Of a stretch of 64,000 nucleotides of DNA, positions 47,098 to 59,788 are shown one piece after another; the stretch's first letter is position 1; each line of letters starts with the position of its first letter. The translations under genes and the position numbers were made by a program. This stretch comes from Drosophila miranda (Eukaryota; Arthropoda; Insecta; Diptera; Drosophilidae), in contig NC_046675.1 in assembly GCF_003369915.1 (NCBI RefSeq), forward strand, positions 5,456,001-5,520,000, given 5' to 3'. The notes beneath the pieces were generated by a model. That model was given only the letters and a program-made list of their open reading frames with translations, was not told the DNA's origin and ran no database searches.

Positions 47098-49813
47098 ATG
47101 GGGAACACAGGCGCTTGGAAATTGTCGACGGAGATTGTTGAGCGCTAACAAATAATGACAGTTGGCTAACGAGATATCCAGAGCCGCAGATAGAGAATTA
47201 CGCATAAATGAATAAATGACAAATTTTCGATAAGAAGGATTAGCGCCTGCTGCGCCCCCTGAATGGTGCATACTACTCGTAGAATTGATTTATGGGAACG
47301 GGCGGCCGGCCAGTCCTCCTTCCTGGGCCATCGAAATGCCAATGGGTCGGTCGCCTCTGGTTCCCTGCCGGTTGGCAACCCTATCATTAATTATAATATT
47401 TTGATTATTGTTTAATAACTGTTGGCTTAGTTGGCGACGCTAATTGCGATACGCGGCGCGACGCCATCGGGCATGGCATTACATCAACTGCTCGACTTTG
47501 CTTTGCCGTTTAACTTGGGGTCAATACGGTGAGGCAATTTCAATAGCACTTCCCCGTGTTCGAGTGCGGGTGCGTATACGTAATGCGGTTCTCACTCGCT
47601 ACATGGCGTGTACGATGTGACGTCACGGCGACCACTTCTTCTGTGGGTATATGGTTATGTTATTAACTTAATATTTGTTATAAACGTTCTAGCTAATTAT
47701 CGCTCTAGCGTTTACTTTGCTGTTGTTTTTTGTCATCGTCGCAGTTCTCTGGCCTAGCCTACGCTGGATGGATACCTATTAATGCTGTGGCTGTCGCTGT
47801 TGTTGCTGTTGCTGCTGAGAATATCGTACAAATTAAACTTGTTAGATATTCATTTGCGTTGAGCGGTAGCTTTTCATATTTAAATCTAATTGCCATCCAA
47901 TATTGTTGGTTCCTCATTGTTCGTCTGAGAGTTTAGCTCCAGTTCCAGTTCCATTAACCGCTGCTGATTGCCATTGATTGCCCCTTCCCTTCCCCCCTTA
48001 ATAATTGGAGCCACTATGATCTATTAAAGCCTGTACATTGCAGGTCAGTCTGATACATACGAGTAGGTCAGCTTTCGATCGTACTTTCCATATGCTTACC
48101 TTGTCACCCGTACAACATTTAGATGTAAGTTTACTCGGGCAGCGCACAAAGAGCAATCAAGGTCCAGAGTCACTTTCTGGGTTTTTGTAGGCAGACTAGT
48201 CTGGGAAGCCCCCAGCAAAAGATCGGTCGATCTGGTTCAAGGATGTCAGTGGCTCGTAGTTCCGCATTGAGAGCTGCTTGCTGCTGGGCGCGGTAGGTCT
48301 CTTGCAGCGTGTATGCATCTCATTGTTCTCTGCGGACTACGATTCGGCTTCGCTTTTGTCACCTTTCATGTGCTAAAGCGGCAACGTCATCAAAACCCGT
48401 CAAGACAATGCAAAGGCTAAGAGTCCGGCGGTGCAATTACTCGAAAGTGCCTCGTTTTTGTTTAGTCAGATACTGTTATAATTTTAGATATGAGGGCAGC
48501 TTGCATGTCAGATGTCTGGGGATCCCCGTACCCATGGCCATGGGCCAGCCATTTCTGGTTGGGGACATAATATATGGTATTTGCATGCCAATCCCCAATT
48601 TTCAGCAAAACTCTGAGAATTTTAGAGAACAGAACCATTTTCCTCCGTTTGTGTAGACGTAGATGTAGATAGATGTTAATAATCCAGCGTGCTTCTGGGG
48701 ATTCTGGGATGATCCGCTGCCCCCTGCAGCTCGTTAAAAAACTACTTAGCTTAATTGAGCGTTTAATGTATGCGAAATAGTTGGAGACTTGTCTCCTCGT
48801 GTGTACAATTTCGTTCACTGAGCAGCCGCTTCGTGAACATTCCGTTGTTGGTTCCTGCAACAAACTTTTTGGGGGCTTTCCTCGCCTTGGGGATGTCAGC
48901 TAATTGGGCAGAGGTTACCAACTAGACAATCGTAGACCTTATTTGCAACCAAATGATAATTGTACCTCAAAATTTCACGGCTAAATAACAACATTTGCGT
49001 ATATTTGCCCATTCGCCTGTTTGTGTTTGGTTTTCTATATCATGCAAATATTGTTCTATATCCGACAAGTTAGTCAGATTCTTGGTATTTCCAGTAAATT
49101 TTTCCACTTTCCGACTGGGAGAGAGGGTTTAAAGGTTTGTTCATATACGTCAAAAAAACATATGTGTCGTACTGCAAAAACCAATATTTAGCTTTGTTTA
49201 AATTCATAGAAACTTGTTAGATCATTGGTTTTCGGGTGTGAAACGGGTTTCAAAAAACTTTACGATAGATAGGGTTCTTCTTTGCATTCTAAAGGCTTGG
49301 AAAGGAGTGATAGATATACGAATGTCCCCCATTTATTGTACTTTTCCGAAACAATGAACTAAAAAATTAGTATGTATTGTTTTTCCATCCATTAGCGGTT
49401 TGAAATTTAGGAAAGCTTCTTATGGAAGAGCTTTTAGCTTAGCCAGGACACACCGCACCGTTCTGGGCTAGCTTTTTTAATGGCGATATGGAAGTTTCTA
49501 GGAAAGCATAAACAGTGTCTAGACGGAAGGGGGACTTTGTGGTTAGCCATAATTGCGGCACGAGCTGCTATAAACAAACAAACAACAACAATTATCCAGG
49601 GAACAACAGCAAAACATGGGATAATGGCGACATGCATGTCAAGTGATAGTTAGTGTAGTGAACCGAGCACATTCGGGATCATACGAGCTGAGCTGGTGAC
49701 GCTGTGCCAAGAGTCCAGACATAGCCCCAGAACCCCAGGCAATTCCGGGTAATACGGGGCAATAAAAAGAAAATGGCATTTCTCAGACAAATGTTCATAA
49801 TCGTTTATAAGCA

Positions 49814-49815
<2 letters not shown>

Positions 49816-49860
<45 letters not shown>
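49816..49860. repeat. Perfect GA dinucleotide tract
   Basis: Over twenty uninterrupted GA units. GAGA-factor binds such tracts, but this length is equally well explained as a microsatellite. Confidence 0.9.
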
Positions 49861-49863
<3 letters not shown>

Positions 49864-50301
49864 TGGGAACTCGTTAGAGGAAACAGAACGCAGCACGCAT
49901 CAGGCATCACGTGGCTGCAAGGGATCGGATCGCATCGATCGCTCAAAGGTTCCTCCTATAGTGGCTCTGGGTATATTATGTCCAAGGGAAATAGGTCAGC
50001 CACTAACGAGACAGCTGGAAAACAGTAAGTAGACACTATTATTAGATTTACTGTCTCCAGATTTGTTAACTGTTCTTAGTAGTGGGCTGATCGGCTGATC
50101 GGGTGATCGAATGCGATCGGGGAACACTAGTGCCCTGCACACCATCAATTAGTATCAAACTACATAGCGGATGGCTAATTATCAGAACAGCCAGTTAATA
50201 GCTAATCGTTATTATCTGCTAAGAATCAGAACTGGATGTAATTGCGTCAAGAAGTGGCTTTTAATTGCGGGCAAAACTTCATGCATATTTATACTGAAAA
50301 A

Positions 50302-50325
50302 GGGCACGGGCACGGGCACGGGCAC
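50302..50325. repeat. GGGCAC hexamer array
   Basis: Four tandem GGGCAC units upstream of the CD36-family gene. Confidence 0.8.
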
Positions 50326-50839
50326 GTGTGCGTGTTCACTGTACATATAGCTCGAGTTCTGCCAGAGATTAAATAGAGTCATTTGTGGCCATTAAATATA
50401 TGAAAAAACAATTTGCGAAGCTAAAGCGATCTCGAAAAGCAACGCCGAACCCACCTAACCCTCTGGCCAGAATCATTCTAACTAACTCAAGTCGTCGGAC
50501 CCCCAGTAGCACCCCCCTGTGTACGGTGCGGGCCGGAAATAATACCTCAGTTAGGGGGTTCTTACCACAGACATGTAGACTTAATGTTCCTCCGATGTTT
50601 TTGTGTGTAGTACCCGTATTCGCGTGTTCCTCCGCTTGTGATAGTGTACGCGTAGTACCTGGGACAGAGCCGAGCTCGAGCTCGGGCCCGAGCAGAGGCT
50701 TGAATGGAGACCGGTTCACAGAAAGATTTTCGCGCTTTGGAACGAGATGCTCGCTGCTAGACACTCGGTCGGGGCTCGGTCTCGGTCTCGTTCGGGCTGG
50801 GGTCGATCCGAGCTCTGCTCCGCTCGGCCCAATAGTCCA

Positions 50840-50846
50840 TATAAAG
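50840..50846 (+). promoter_or_regulatory. TATAAAG, possible promoter of the CD36-family gene
   Basis: A TATAAAG on the plus strand preceded by a GC-rich patch, about 710 bases before the first ATG. It would give a long leader; a TCAGTA initiator at about 51492 is an alternative start. Neither is decisive. Confidence 0.3.
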
Positions 50847-51551
50847 GTCCCCACTGCAGTCTAGATCGCCGCATTAAGTTGTCAAAATCTGTGGGAATAG
50901 GAAGTGCGTGACAGTCGATTCAAAACAAAACACATCACAACTTAACAACAGCGACAGCGACAACCTAGCAACGGATCATTCTAACCCTCGTGGAAAGAAT
51001 AAAGTATCAGCTTAGACGGGATCCGAAACGGAACAAAACGGATCAGATCAGATCGGATCGGGACATTCGATGTGCAGTGAAGTCAAGTGGAAAATAGCCA
51101 GGAATAATTAATTTTGTATAACGACAAGTTTACTGCCGTTTAATGCACAGAGCCGCCTAGTTGTTAAATTCAACTATTATTTTTATGATATATGAAAATC
51201 AGAACAAATTAATACGCTGCAGGGGCCATGCAAATTGATCCCCCTGATCGGTAACGGCATAGGAATCGGAATTTTAATCTGAATCAATCTCAATCAAAAA
51301 GCTGGATCGGCAGACCTGTTAATAGTTTAATTTGCGGCCATAAATAATAACACAAAGATTAATTGATTTTCGTCATAAATCAGTAAATAACCAATCAATT
51401 TCCAAGCGGTTGCGATATCCATACCGACACCGCCCCACCGATCCAAAGCAAAGCAAAGCCGTTCCGTTCCTTTCCTTTCCATCAAGTGCAATCAGTATAA
51501 GAAAAGTAACATAAATCCGGTCGGTCAGAGACACATTTTCAAAGTGCTGAA

Positions 51552-54500
51552 ATGAAACTGTTTACCAACAAAAACCAGCGCAATGCAAGTGAGTATAACC
51601 CAAAATAGCCAAAACGACGGCTCTCGACGGTCTTAATTAAGCCATGCGACCGTTGTCCACATTGGTCAAAGCCAAAGACCCATAAAAGCTAACAATTCGA
51701 ACCGCCTTTTAACCAACCAAGGGAGCAGCAAGCAGCCAGCAGCCAGCAAGCCAGCCCCCACGCGATCGTAAAAACGTCAGCAAAAAGCGAACAAAATCTT
51801 GCACAAAACTGCTCAAATTGCTTAGATTGCTAAAACTGAAACTGAAACTAAAATGTAGTACGGATTGTGCAAAGTTTTAAACGTCTGTGCATGCTAATCA
51901 AGCAGATCTCTCAAGTGTTTGAAATGTCTAGCAATCTCACTCAGGTACTCTCAAGTGGATATCCAGATTCCCAGATTCCCCGATTCCCAGGGGGTAACGA
52001 TTTATTAGCACCTTCTGAAATAGTTATAACGTAAATTGTACACACATACATACAAATGTGCACATGTAGTGTGGCAGGTCCGTTCACCAAATTATTTGAC
52101 AGCTGGCACACGCTCAAATATTTATTTGAATTTATGTTCGATTGGCGGGATGGGCGGGCCAGCTCCAGCTTTGTTATAACGAGCAGGCTAAAGTCCGAGC
52201 CGAGAATGTTTTGCATTCAGATTAGCCAAAAATAGAATCTGTGAATTAATTAATTGCTTTAAAACAAACAAACGTAAATTGTATTAATTATTGCTTTCTA
52301 GGGCTATTGTTTGTCACAGCTTCCCAATACAACAATAGTTCTCTTCTCGGCCAAGGCTAATAGCTTAATATCAAAGCCAGAAAAAAGGGCAAATCAAAGC
52401 TTCCAATTTGCATGAAAACAACCAATGAATGAAGCTTCGAGCCGCCAAGGGCGTAACATAGGGTTCTACTCGTACACATTGTTGACCAGATCAGACAAGA
52501 GCAGAGCAGACCAGAGACCAGAGACCATTCAATCTCATATTGTACGATTATATAGGCTTAATTCATATTAATTATACGATAGTCCGTTTATAATAGCTGT
52601 CATATACTTGCACTTGTACTTGTACTTATACTTGTACGTAGATGCTAAACCGTTTAGGCAAAGGCATTGAAAATAAACTGATTCCAAAGTTTAGTCTTCA
52701 TCCGTACGTGTATGTGTATTAACGGATCTATCTGGACGGTAATGCAATTAAGTTTGAATAAATTAAGATTTGAAATGAAATCGGTTGTGACTGAAAATGT
52801 CACGTATTACCTTACCATGAAGTTCGATGATTTCAATCAACATAAACACGGTGGGAAAACTGAAGGTGAACCGCGGCGATGATTGCCATTGCCCAGCGAG
52901 ATTGACCTGATAATATGATCACATTGTATTGTAAGTACACATATTTCCAGGCCAGGCATCAGACGATGACAAAGTCGATCCCTTGAAAGCATTCAACTTT
53001 CTGACCGGTCCGGGATGGGATGGGACGTCGGGCATGACTTGCACTTGCACTGCTCTTAGAAATTCCTAAGAACAAATTAACTAATTTACCCAGACCTCTC
53101 ATAATAAATCAATACAATCTACAACTCAATGCCCGCTTAACAATGCAAATAACAGCTATTGTACAAGCATTAACAATGGCAAAAACATCACACATCGAAC
53201 AGCTAGAGCTGTAGCCCCAACAACAACAATGTACAATATGGATGTGTGTATGTATATAGAGTACAACTATCCGTTTCAAAGGCGTACCGTATTGCACAAA
53301 TCGGATCAGGCTGAAAGCGATCGGATTGGGGAAGTTGTAAACTACTTATATTACATATTTACTTTTCCTTATTGGCAGTCATCTAATTGTCAGCGAGACT
53401 TTGACTGCGACTATTTAAGGGTTTTGGGTTTTTCGGGTTTTGGTGATGATTAAAAGCAAATAGCAACAACTACAGGATTAATCATTAGCTAAACACAGCC
53501 AAACGGGCAAACAAACATCGTCATACGACAGAGTAAAAAGCTAACAAAACCAACGGAACGGTCGGCACAAGCCAGAGACCAGTCGAATGAATCTCCAGTG
53601 CGAGGCGAGCGTATCTTGTGGATACACGAGCGCGAATCTCGCCTGGCTGGCTAGTCGACTAGGCCCGACTCGATCCGGCGGCTAGCGCATATTTGCCTAA
53701 TTTATTGTCGTTTGACGGAAGTCACACACTCGGAATCGGACTCGGACACGCACGCACACCCGCTCACACAAGTGAGCACTCGGGCTCACACGCTCTTGAA
53801 GGTGGCTCTAACACATTGACGTTCGGTTCGGCGACCATCTGTCAGAAACAAAACATATTCATTCTTGACATTTGTGGGTCATACTCAGACCCTTCCGCTG
53901 TCCGTCGCCGATCTTTGACTCAACATCGGAACAAAAAAAAGACAAAAGCAAAGAAAAAAACCCAAAAATCTCCATCCATCCGTCCGTACGTCTGTGTGCA
54001 TTTCAAGACAGTTTTAATTTTCAGGTTTTTATTTGTATACTAACCGGCAAATTGCATCGAACTTGAACTTCAGACCGCTGCAGAGGCAATGCCAGACGGC
54101 AGCAGCTCATACTTAGTAACTGATATATCTGTACGGTATGCCTCATGGCGCCTCACTCTGACTGATATTGAGCCGAGGCTTGCTGTTGCTGCTTTTCCCA
54201 CTCCCTGCTGCTGCTGCTGCTGCTGTTGCTGTTGGCTGAAACAAGTTCAGAGCGGAGCGCACACTGAAATCAGCTGGCGCTGGTGTGCGATCAAGACAAG
54301 CGTCGTCTTTCATTCATACCATAGTGACGCCGGAGCCGAGCCGAGCTGAGCTGAGCTGATGATGCTGATGTTGATGTTGATGTGGTTAGGTCTCGTGTTC
54401 GACAATCTTTCAAATTGTCATCGTCGTTTCGGCTTTGGCCACTGCTTTGGCAATGCAATTGTTGCATAATGCCACACTCTTCGCATTTATCTATCTATCA

Positions 54501-57500
54501 ATGGAGATCTGTTGGGGTTTTGCTTTTTTGGCTTTTGGCTCTGGTCTTTCCATTGCACCAGAATAATTTGCGACTCTTTGTCTGCGGCTTAATTTATGGA
54601 TGTGGCCATTGATATCGGAAATTTCTGCTGTCACGCTCAAGGCAAGGATATGTATGAGAGGCATAGAGCCTATGTTTCCTCTCTCAACGAAATCGCAAAA
54701 TATTTTATTTAAATGTATTACTGGTTTTATTCGAACCTTTGAGGCGGTCGGTCGCCATGTCGCATCGCGGTTTTTGTTTTGATTGTGAAATCTTGAACCT
54801 ATTTCTGACACCAAAGTTGACACCAAAGCAAAATTGTTAATGTGTTTATGCTGTTTGCCTCTCAGTATCAGTCTCCCAAGTCTCTCGGTGGAGATTGTGC
54901 TATTTCGAATTTAGCTAGGGGCTTGTTAGCCAGTTAGCCAGTTCATTGATCTTGGCAGGTGCCTTGTTTCCGTTCCTATTTCATTAGAAATGTCTATTAT
55001 TTGGGCAACAATTCATGTTTGTTTCTCTGATATATGGGCTAAGATTTCGCATTTGATTAATGAACGCACGCATGCCACCGAAAGTGATCTTCAATGAACG
55101 AACAAACGGCCATGATCGCTGGAAATCGGCCACATGAGTAGTGATGAGTAGTGAGTGTTGGTGGGGTGTGACCATAGTCTGGATTAGGCCCAGACTGGAT
55201 GCCAGGCCAGGGCACGGCTCGAGTGCGGAAGTGAAATAAGTATCAAGTGTGCAAAGACAATAATCTTTGAGGAAGGTGACACGCTTTGAAGCCGAGAATA
55301 ACGAGTTCGTAAAGTCGTAAAGTCGTAAAGTGAGTGATTTCACTTGAAGTTAATATGAAATCTGAAATATGTGCAGCATAGATTGATATGTTGCGATCTG
55401 ATCGGATCGCCTTGCCTTGCCCGTCTTCCCCTCTTCCGTGCTTTTAATATTCTAAACAAGGCCAAAGAAACCCGCTTTCGAGGCTTTTCCTATAGGAATA
55501 AACAACCAGTCAAGTGGTTGTCCCTTGCCATTCCTCTTTTCCTGGAACTATTTAATCGAAGAACGTTCATTGAACCGTCCATCGATTTTCGGGCATCGTC
55601 ATCGTCTGGATGCGTCATTGTTTTGCTTGTGTTTTGGTTCCTGCTCTTGCTCCTGCCATTGAGGTAGGTCGCAGATCTTTGCCCCGAAATGCAGCCTCGG
55701 TGAAGGTCAATAGCATGATGGACAGGCGCACGCGATACGTATCGTCGAACTGGAACTGGAACTGTGGCAAAGGCAAACCAGTTGCACTTCAACCGCTGTT
55801 GCATGACTACTCGTTCAGCTATAACTCACCTGCTGATCTAATTTATTGCAGAGCTGCTGCGATGTGCTGCACTCGGAATGACCCTGTTGTTCTTTGGGTC
55901 GCTCATTCTGGTATCGGACCCGGTGCAGAGTATCTTGGATGTGGTGAGTCTCGTGGTACTACTGCTCACTACTAATATCCTGACTAATCATGGCCTAATA
56001 CGCTATGCAGCAATTGAACCTGAAGCCCGGCAGTTTGCTCTACCTTTTGTGGCTCGATCCCCCCATCGATGTGTACATCAATGTCTACATGTTCAACTAT
56101 ACCAATGTGGACGCCTTCACGGACGGCATCGACACCAAGCTGAAGCTCGATGAGGTCGGCCCATATGTGTACAAGGAGGTGCTCACGAACCACAACATAA
56201 CCCTGAACGAGGCCAACAACACGATATCCTATTCGCCGCGACGTGAGTACATCTTTGTGCCGGAGCGATCCGTGGGCGATCCGAAGGTCGATCACATTCG
56301 AGCACCCAACATTCCCTTAATGGGAGTGACCACCCTGGCCTCCAGCCTCTCGGTGTTTGCCTCGCTCGGGTTAAGTGCTGTTGCCAAGCGTCTGAACGCT
56401 CAACCCATGCTGGAGATGAGTGTCCACGAGTACATGTGGGGCTACGAAGATCATTTGGTCGAGCTGGCTGCCAAGTTTGTCCCCAGTTGGATTGATTTCG
56501 CCAGTTTCGGCATCATGGAAAAGGTCAATATCCCGTCCTCCTATAGCTTTCTCACAGGGAAACTGATTTCTGTTTCTGTTTGTGTTGTGTTTTTCAGCTT
56601 TTCCGTGAGGGAAACGAGAGCAATGTGGTCAATATGAATTTGCCAGAGCTCAAGGATAAATATGGCGTTAAGCTACCCGGCTCTCCGCGTGGCTATACGC
56701 TGGATAGCATCAATGGAGAGCGCGGATTCACGCGCTGGGAGTACGATGAGCAGACCAAGTGAGTGCCATGTCCATAGATCCACATAGAAACGAACTATAA
56801 CTATATCTTTTGGCAGTGGGACGATGTGTAATCGCATTTGGGGCAGCCACGATGCCACTCTCTTCCCGCGGGATATAAACGAGAAGGACGCCTTCTATCT
56901 GTATCGCCGAACCTTCTGCCGTAAGCTGCCGCTGAAGTTCAATAGCACCCGGACGTACAACGGCATTGATGGGTACGAGTTTGTGATGGAGCCGGATGTC
57001 TTCGACAGTGAGCTGGGCAACCCAAATTCCTCGTGCTTCTGCAAGAACAATCGCTGCCTCAAGAAGGGCGTTGGCAGCGTCTCGCCCTGCTACTACAGTA
57101 AGCACTCATACTAATGGATGTAAGCTACTTCGACTACAACTCTCTTGTTTCTCTCTTGCCTAGACATTCCACTGGCCATCACCTATCCTCATTTCATGCA
57201 TGGCGATCCTAGCCTTCTGGAACCATTCGAGGGTCTCCAACCGGACGAGTCCCGCTTCAGCTCTGTCTTCGTGGTGCAACCAGTAAGTGTCATAGAGAAC
57301 CTTTCTTTCTGCGCAGTCTGACTGCAACCATTTTCCCTTCCTTCCCTTCCAGCAACTGGGAGCTCCCATGCAGGGCACACATCTGCGACTGCAGGCCAAT
57401 CAGGTGGTGGGTAAAGTGAACTTCAACAGCCTAATGGAACCCTTCGAGGATATGGTGCTGCCGCTGCTATGGGTCGATCTCAACATCGATGTGCTTTCCT

Positions 57501-57820
57501 TCAGCCTGCGGATGCTCATTCACGGCATCAAATGGGGCTTCCACCTGCTCCAGTGGACCGCCGCCCTGGGAATGCTGCTGGCCGGCGTTTACCAATTGTG
57601 TTCGGCTCTAATGGTTTGCTTCTGGCCCTCAGCCCACCAGCAGCAGTTCCTGAAGGTGGAGCAGGCCGAGAAGGGAGGTCGGCCTGGAAGTCTCACTCTA
57701 GCGGTAGCGACACTCCGCCAATCCTCGGTTGTGGCGTCGCTGCAGATGGCGCAGGAGCAGGAGGAGCAGCATCTGCTGTCCAGCGGCAGCAGTATTAAGC
57801 CCAATTTGCCAGACGCTTAG
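51552..57820 (+). CDS. CD36 / scavenger receptor class B family protein
   Basis: Seven exons: 51552..51588, 55852..55943, 56011..56523, 56598..56758, 56817..57097, 57164..57282 and 57353..57820, giving 556 residues with all phases consistent. CD36 proteins bind lipids, lipoproteins or carotenoids at the cell surface or in lysosomes. There is a short basic cytoplasmic start (KLFTNKNQRNAKLLRC), a first membrane helix (LGMTLLFFGSLILVS) and the family's PIDVYINVYMFNYTN. The ectodomain has the VGPYV.KE..T and late Cys-rich (CFCKNNRCLKK...C) motifs, then a second helix near the end (WTAALGMLLAGVYQLCSALMVCF) and a cytoplasmic tail of about 60 residues. The exon 3 donor is GTCAAT, weaker than the rest. 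The 4.3 kb first intron may hold enhancers. Position next to NPF suggests D. melanogaster CG10345 as counterpart (from memory). Confidence 0.9.
51589..55851 (+). other. First intron of the CD36-family gene
   Basis: The intron runs from AAGTGAGT to TTATTGCAG. Inside are short TTGTACT repeats (about 52610-52635), a CTG tract (about 54207-54232) and GAGCCGAGCCGAGCTGAG units (about 54332-54356). No nested exon is supported. Confidence 0.7.
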
Positions 57821-58085
57821 GCTTTCTAGAACTCAAGAAGGGATGATCCAAGGCGAAACTTGGGACGCCCACTGTGATATTATGAGTTAAGATTCGGTGT
57901 AAATTATTTGTGCTAATTGGAAACAACTTAGGGAACATTCTATGCTTACGTAATAGTTAACGATAACGATAACGCTAGGGGTACAGTTACTTGTAGCGTA
58001 TGCAATGTACAGTTGAGTTGTCCTCTCGATAAATACAGGTCGATAGCTATGTAGTCGTTGATCGGTGATTTATCCTTTTGATCGG

Positions 58086-59514
58086 TTAATGAGAGGCAAT
58101 TGTGTCTTCTATCCACTTCATGTAGAACGATGTGCGAGTGTAAACATCCGGGAAGCCCTCCAGGGCACAGCCCGACCCAAAAGAGGTGACCCCGACCAAT
58201 ATCCAGGGTCCATTGTGGCTGAGGCGACACTGCAGCGGTCCACCGGAGTCGCCAACACAAGTACCACCCTCACCGTTCAGCTTGCCGGCGCACAGATGGC
58301 CGCCATGGATGTTAACAAAGCTGCCGTAGGCATCTTTGCACCTGGAAGTGTCGTATTGCATAAGTGGTGACCCATCATCCAGTAGGAGGAGGCTCAACAA
58401 CTCACCTGCCATTCTGGTGTAAAGGAACTTGCGTCTTCAGCAGCTGGCTGGACAAATCACCACTGATGTTGGCCTTGCCCCAGCCGGTGGCCACACAGTC
58501 AACGAAGGCCATCTCGCGCGGGTCGCCGTCCCCGCCGTTCGGCTTGAGATATTTCTGTTCAACAGAGTCTCCCATAGGCCTTGGGTCCAGCTTCATCAGC
58601 TTGTCGTTGCGCCGTCGCGTGCGCTTCAGGCTGCGCGGGGAGGAGCGCTGTGCAAGAGCCTGGCGCATCCGACTTAGGATCTTCATGTTCATGAGCTCCC
58701 TCATGCTGGGCGAAGTCACATTCCGGTAGCGCCGTCGACTCTGGACGCTGCGCAGAAAGTTATCTATCTTCTCGGGCACATCCTCCAGCTCCAGCTGCTG
58801 GCTAAGCACATCCTCTGACGTTGCGGCTGCGGCGGTCAGAGCCGAATCATCCTGCGACTCGGTCAGCATGAAGGGCAGACAAATGCGTCGAATGTTGGAG
58901 GCCCGAGCGAGATCTGCCGGCTTGGAGAGTTTCATGAGCACCACGTCGTGCCGAAAGTTGTGATAGCGATGATGCATCACAATCTTCTCGACGGGTATGC
59001 GCTGCTCATTGCCCGACTCCACATCCCGATCGTGCTCGCCCAGAACCACGGTCCACAGCGGAGGAATGGGAAGGTTAAAGAGATCGCTGAGGAGGAATCA
59101 GCATCAGATTAGCACCTACGAGCGGACGGCTTGTACCATCCTACTTACTTGTGCACACAGTGGGCGGCAGACAGTATCCAGTACTGATGGATGAGAACGG
59201 CTCCGCACCAGTGACCCAGGAAGCCCAGGGACGGATGCAGTAGCTCCAGCGATGCCTGCCAGGGAAACTGGCCTTCGTTCGTCGTCGCACCAGAAATGAT
59301 CCGAGGTCCTCGCCGCGACGACGGACGACAGCCGCAGTCTGTGGAAGTGGAAGGAAACGGAGGCTTAAAGTTTTCCGTACTCCGATGGCAGACCGGACTT
59401 ACCTGTCTCGAACTGCCGGGAGCTGCTGGGGAACAGCAGCAGCAGCAGCAGCAAGGCCAGGGCCAGGGCGTTCGCCAGCGTTCGAGGCGGTGACGATTGC
59501 TGTGATTGCTTCAT
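58086..59514 (-). CDS. Secreted S1A serine protease with large basic insertion
   Basis: Four exons: 59514..59403, 59338..59149, 59086..58406 and 58341..58086, giving 412 residues. Residues 1-33 hold a leucine-rich signal peptide (partly a CTG repeat). A short propeptide with two cysteines ends in Arg50, and activation would free IISG at 51. The triad is His97 (SAAHC), Asp147 (RHDVVL) and Ser360 (GDSGGP), so the enzyme should be active. Disulfide cysteines of the chymotrypsin fold are present. Between ICLP (168-171) and the conserved Cys298 is a 126-residue insertion that is acidic first and then strongly basic (SRRRYR, SLKRTRRRN). In the specificity pocket, position 189 is Gly354 and position 226 is Asp393, not the trypsin Asp189/Gly226. 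It is convergent with the CD36-family gene (265 bases apart). The D. melanogaster counterpart may be CG14892 (from memory). Confidence 0.9.
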
Positions 59515-59780
59515 CTTGGTCGGTCGCTGCCTGCTCCTCGGGGCAGCTGCCTCAGCTGCTCATCGTCCGCATGACTGACCCTCAGCAGCAGCCAGATGTC
59601 TTTGTCTTTGTCTTGAGTCTTTCTGTATCCTGATGATGCTGGTGTCGACTGTCGACTGTCCAGATGCTTTTCACTTTCACGCTCGCAGTCAAATGAGCTG
59701 AGCGGAGCAGAGCAGAGCAGAGCTGAGGGTGGCGGGTTCAGGTTCAGGGGGTGCCACGAGAGGTTGACTTCGACTGGCTT

Positions 59781-59788
59781 CTTTATAA
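59781..59788 (-). promoter_or_regulatory. TATA box of the serine protease gene
   Basis: TTATAAAG on the minus strand about 270 bases before the ATG at 59514, in a conventional position for a leader of about 240 bases. No clear initiator. Confidence 0.4.

Larger units (their letters stand above)
46704..51551. other. Upstream region between NPF and the CD36-family gene (divergent)
   Basis: Noncoding DNA between divergent genes, so regulatory elements of both are expected. It contains GGGGAT repeats (47061-47097), a long GA tract (49816-49860), GGGCAC repeats (50302-50325) and a GC-rich palindromic patch with CGAGCTCGAGCTCGGGCCCGAG (about 50680). Overlapping open frames on both strands at 50369-50864 are not recognisable. 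Confidence 0.5.

Noticed and set aside
50369-50864. Two fully overlapping frames of about 160 codons on opposite strands
   Set aside because: The low stop density reflects GC-rich sequence near a probable promoter; neither translation has a domain or coding bias I can defend.
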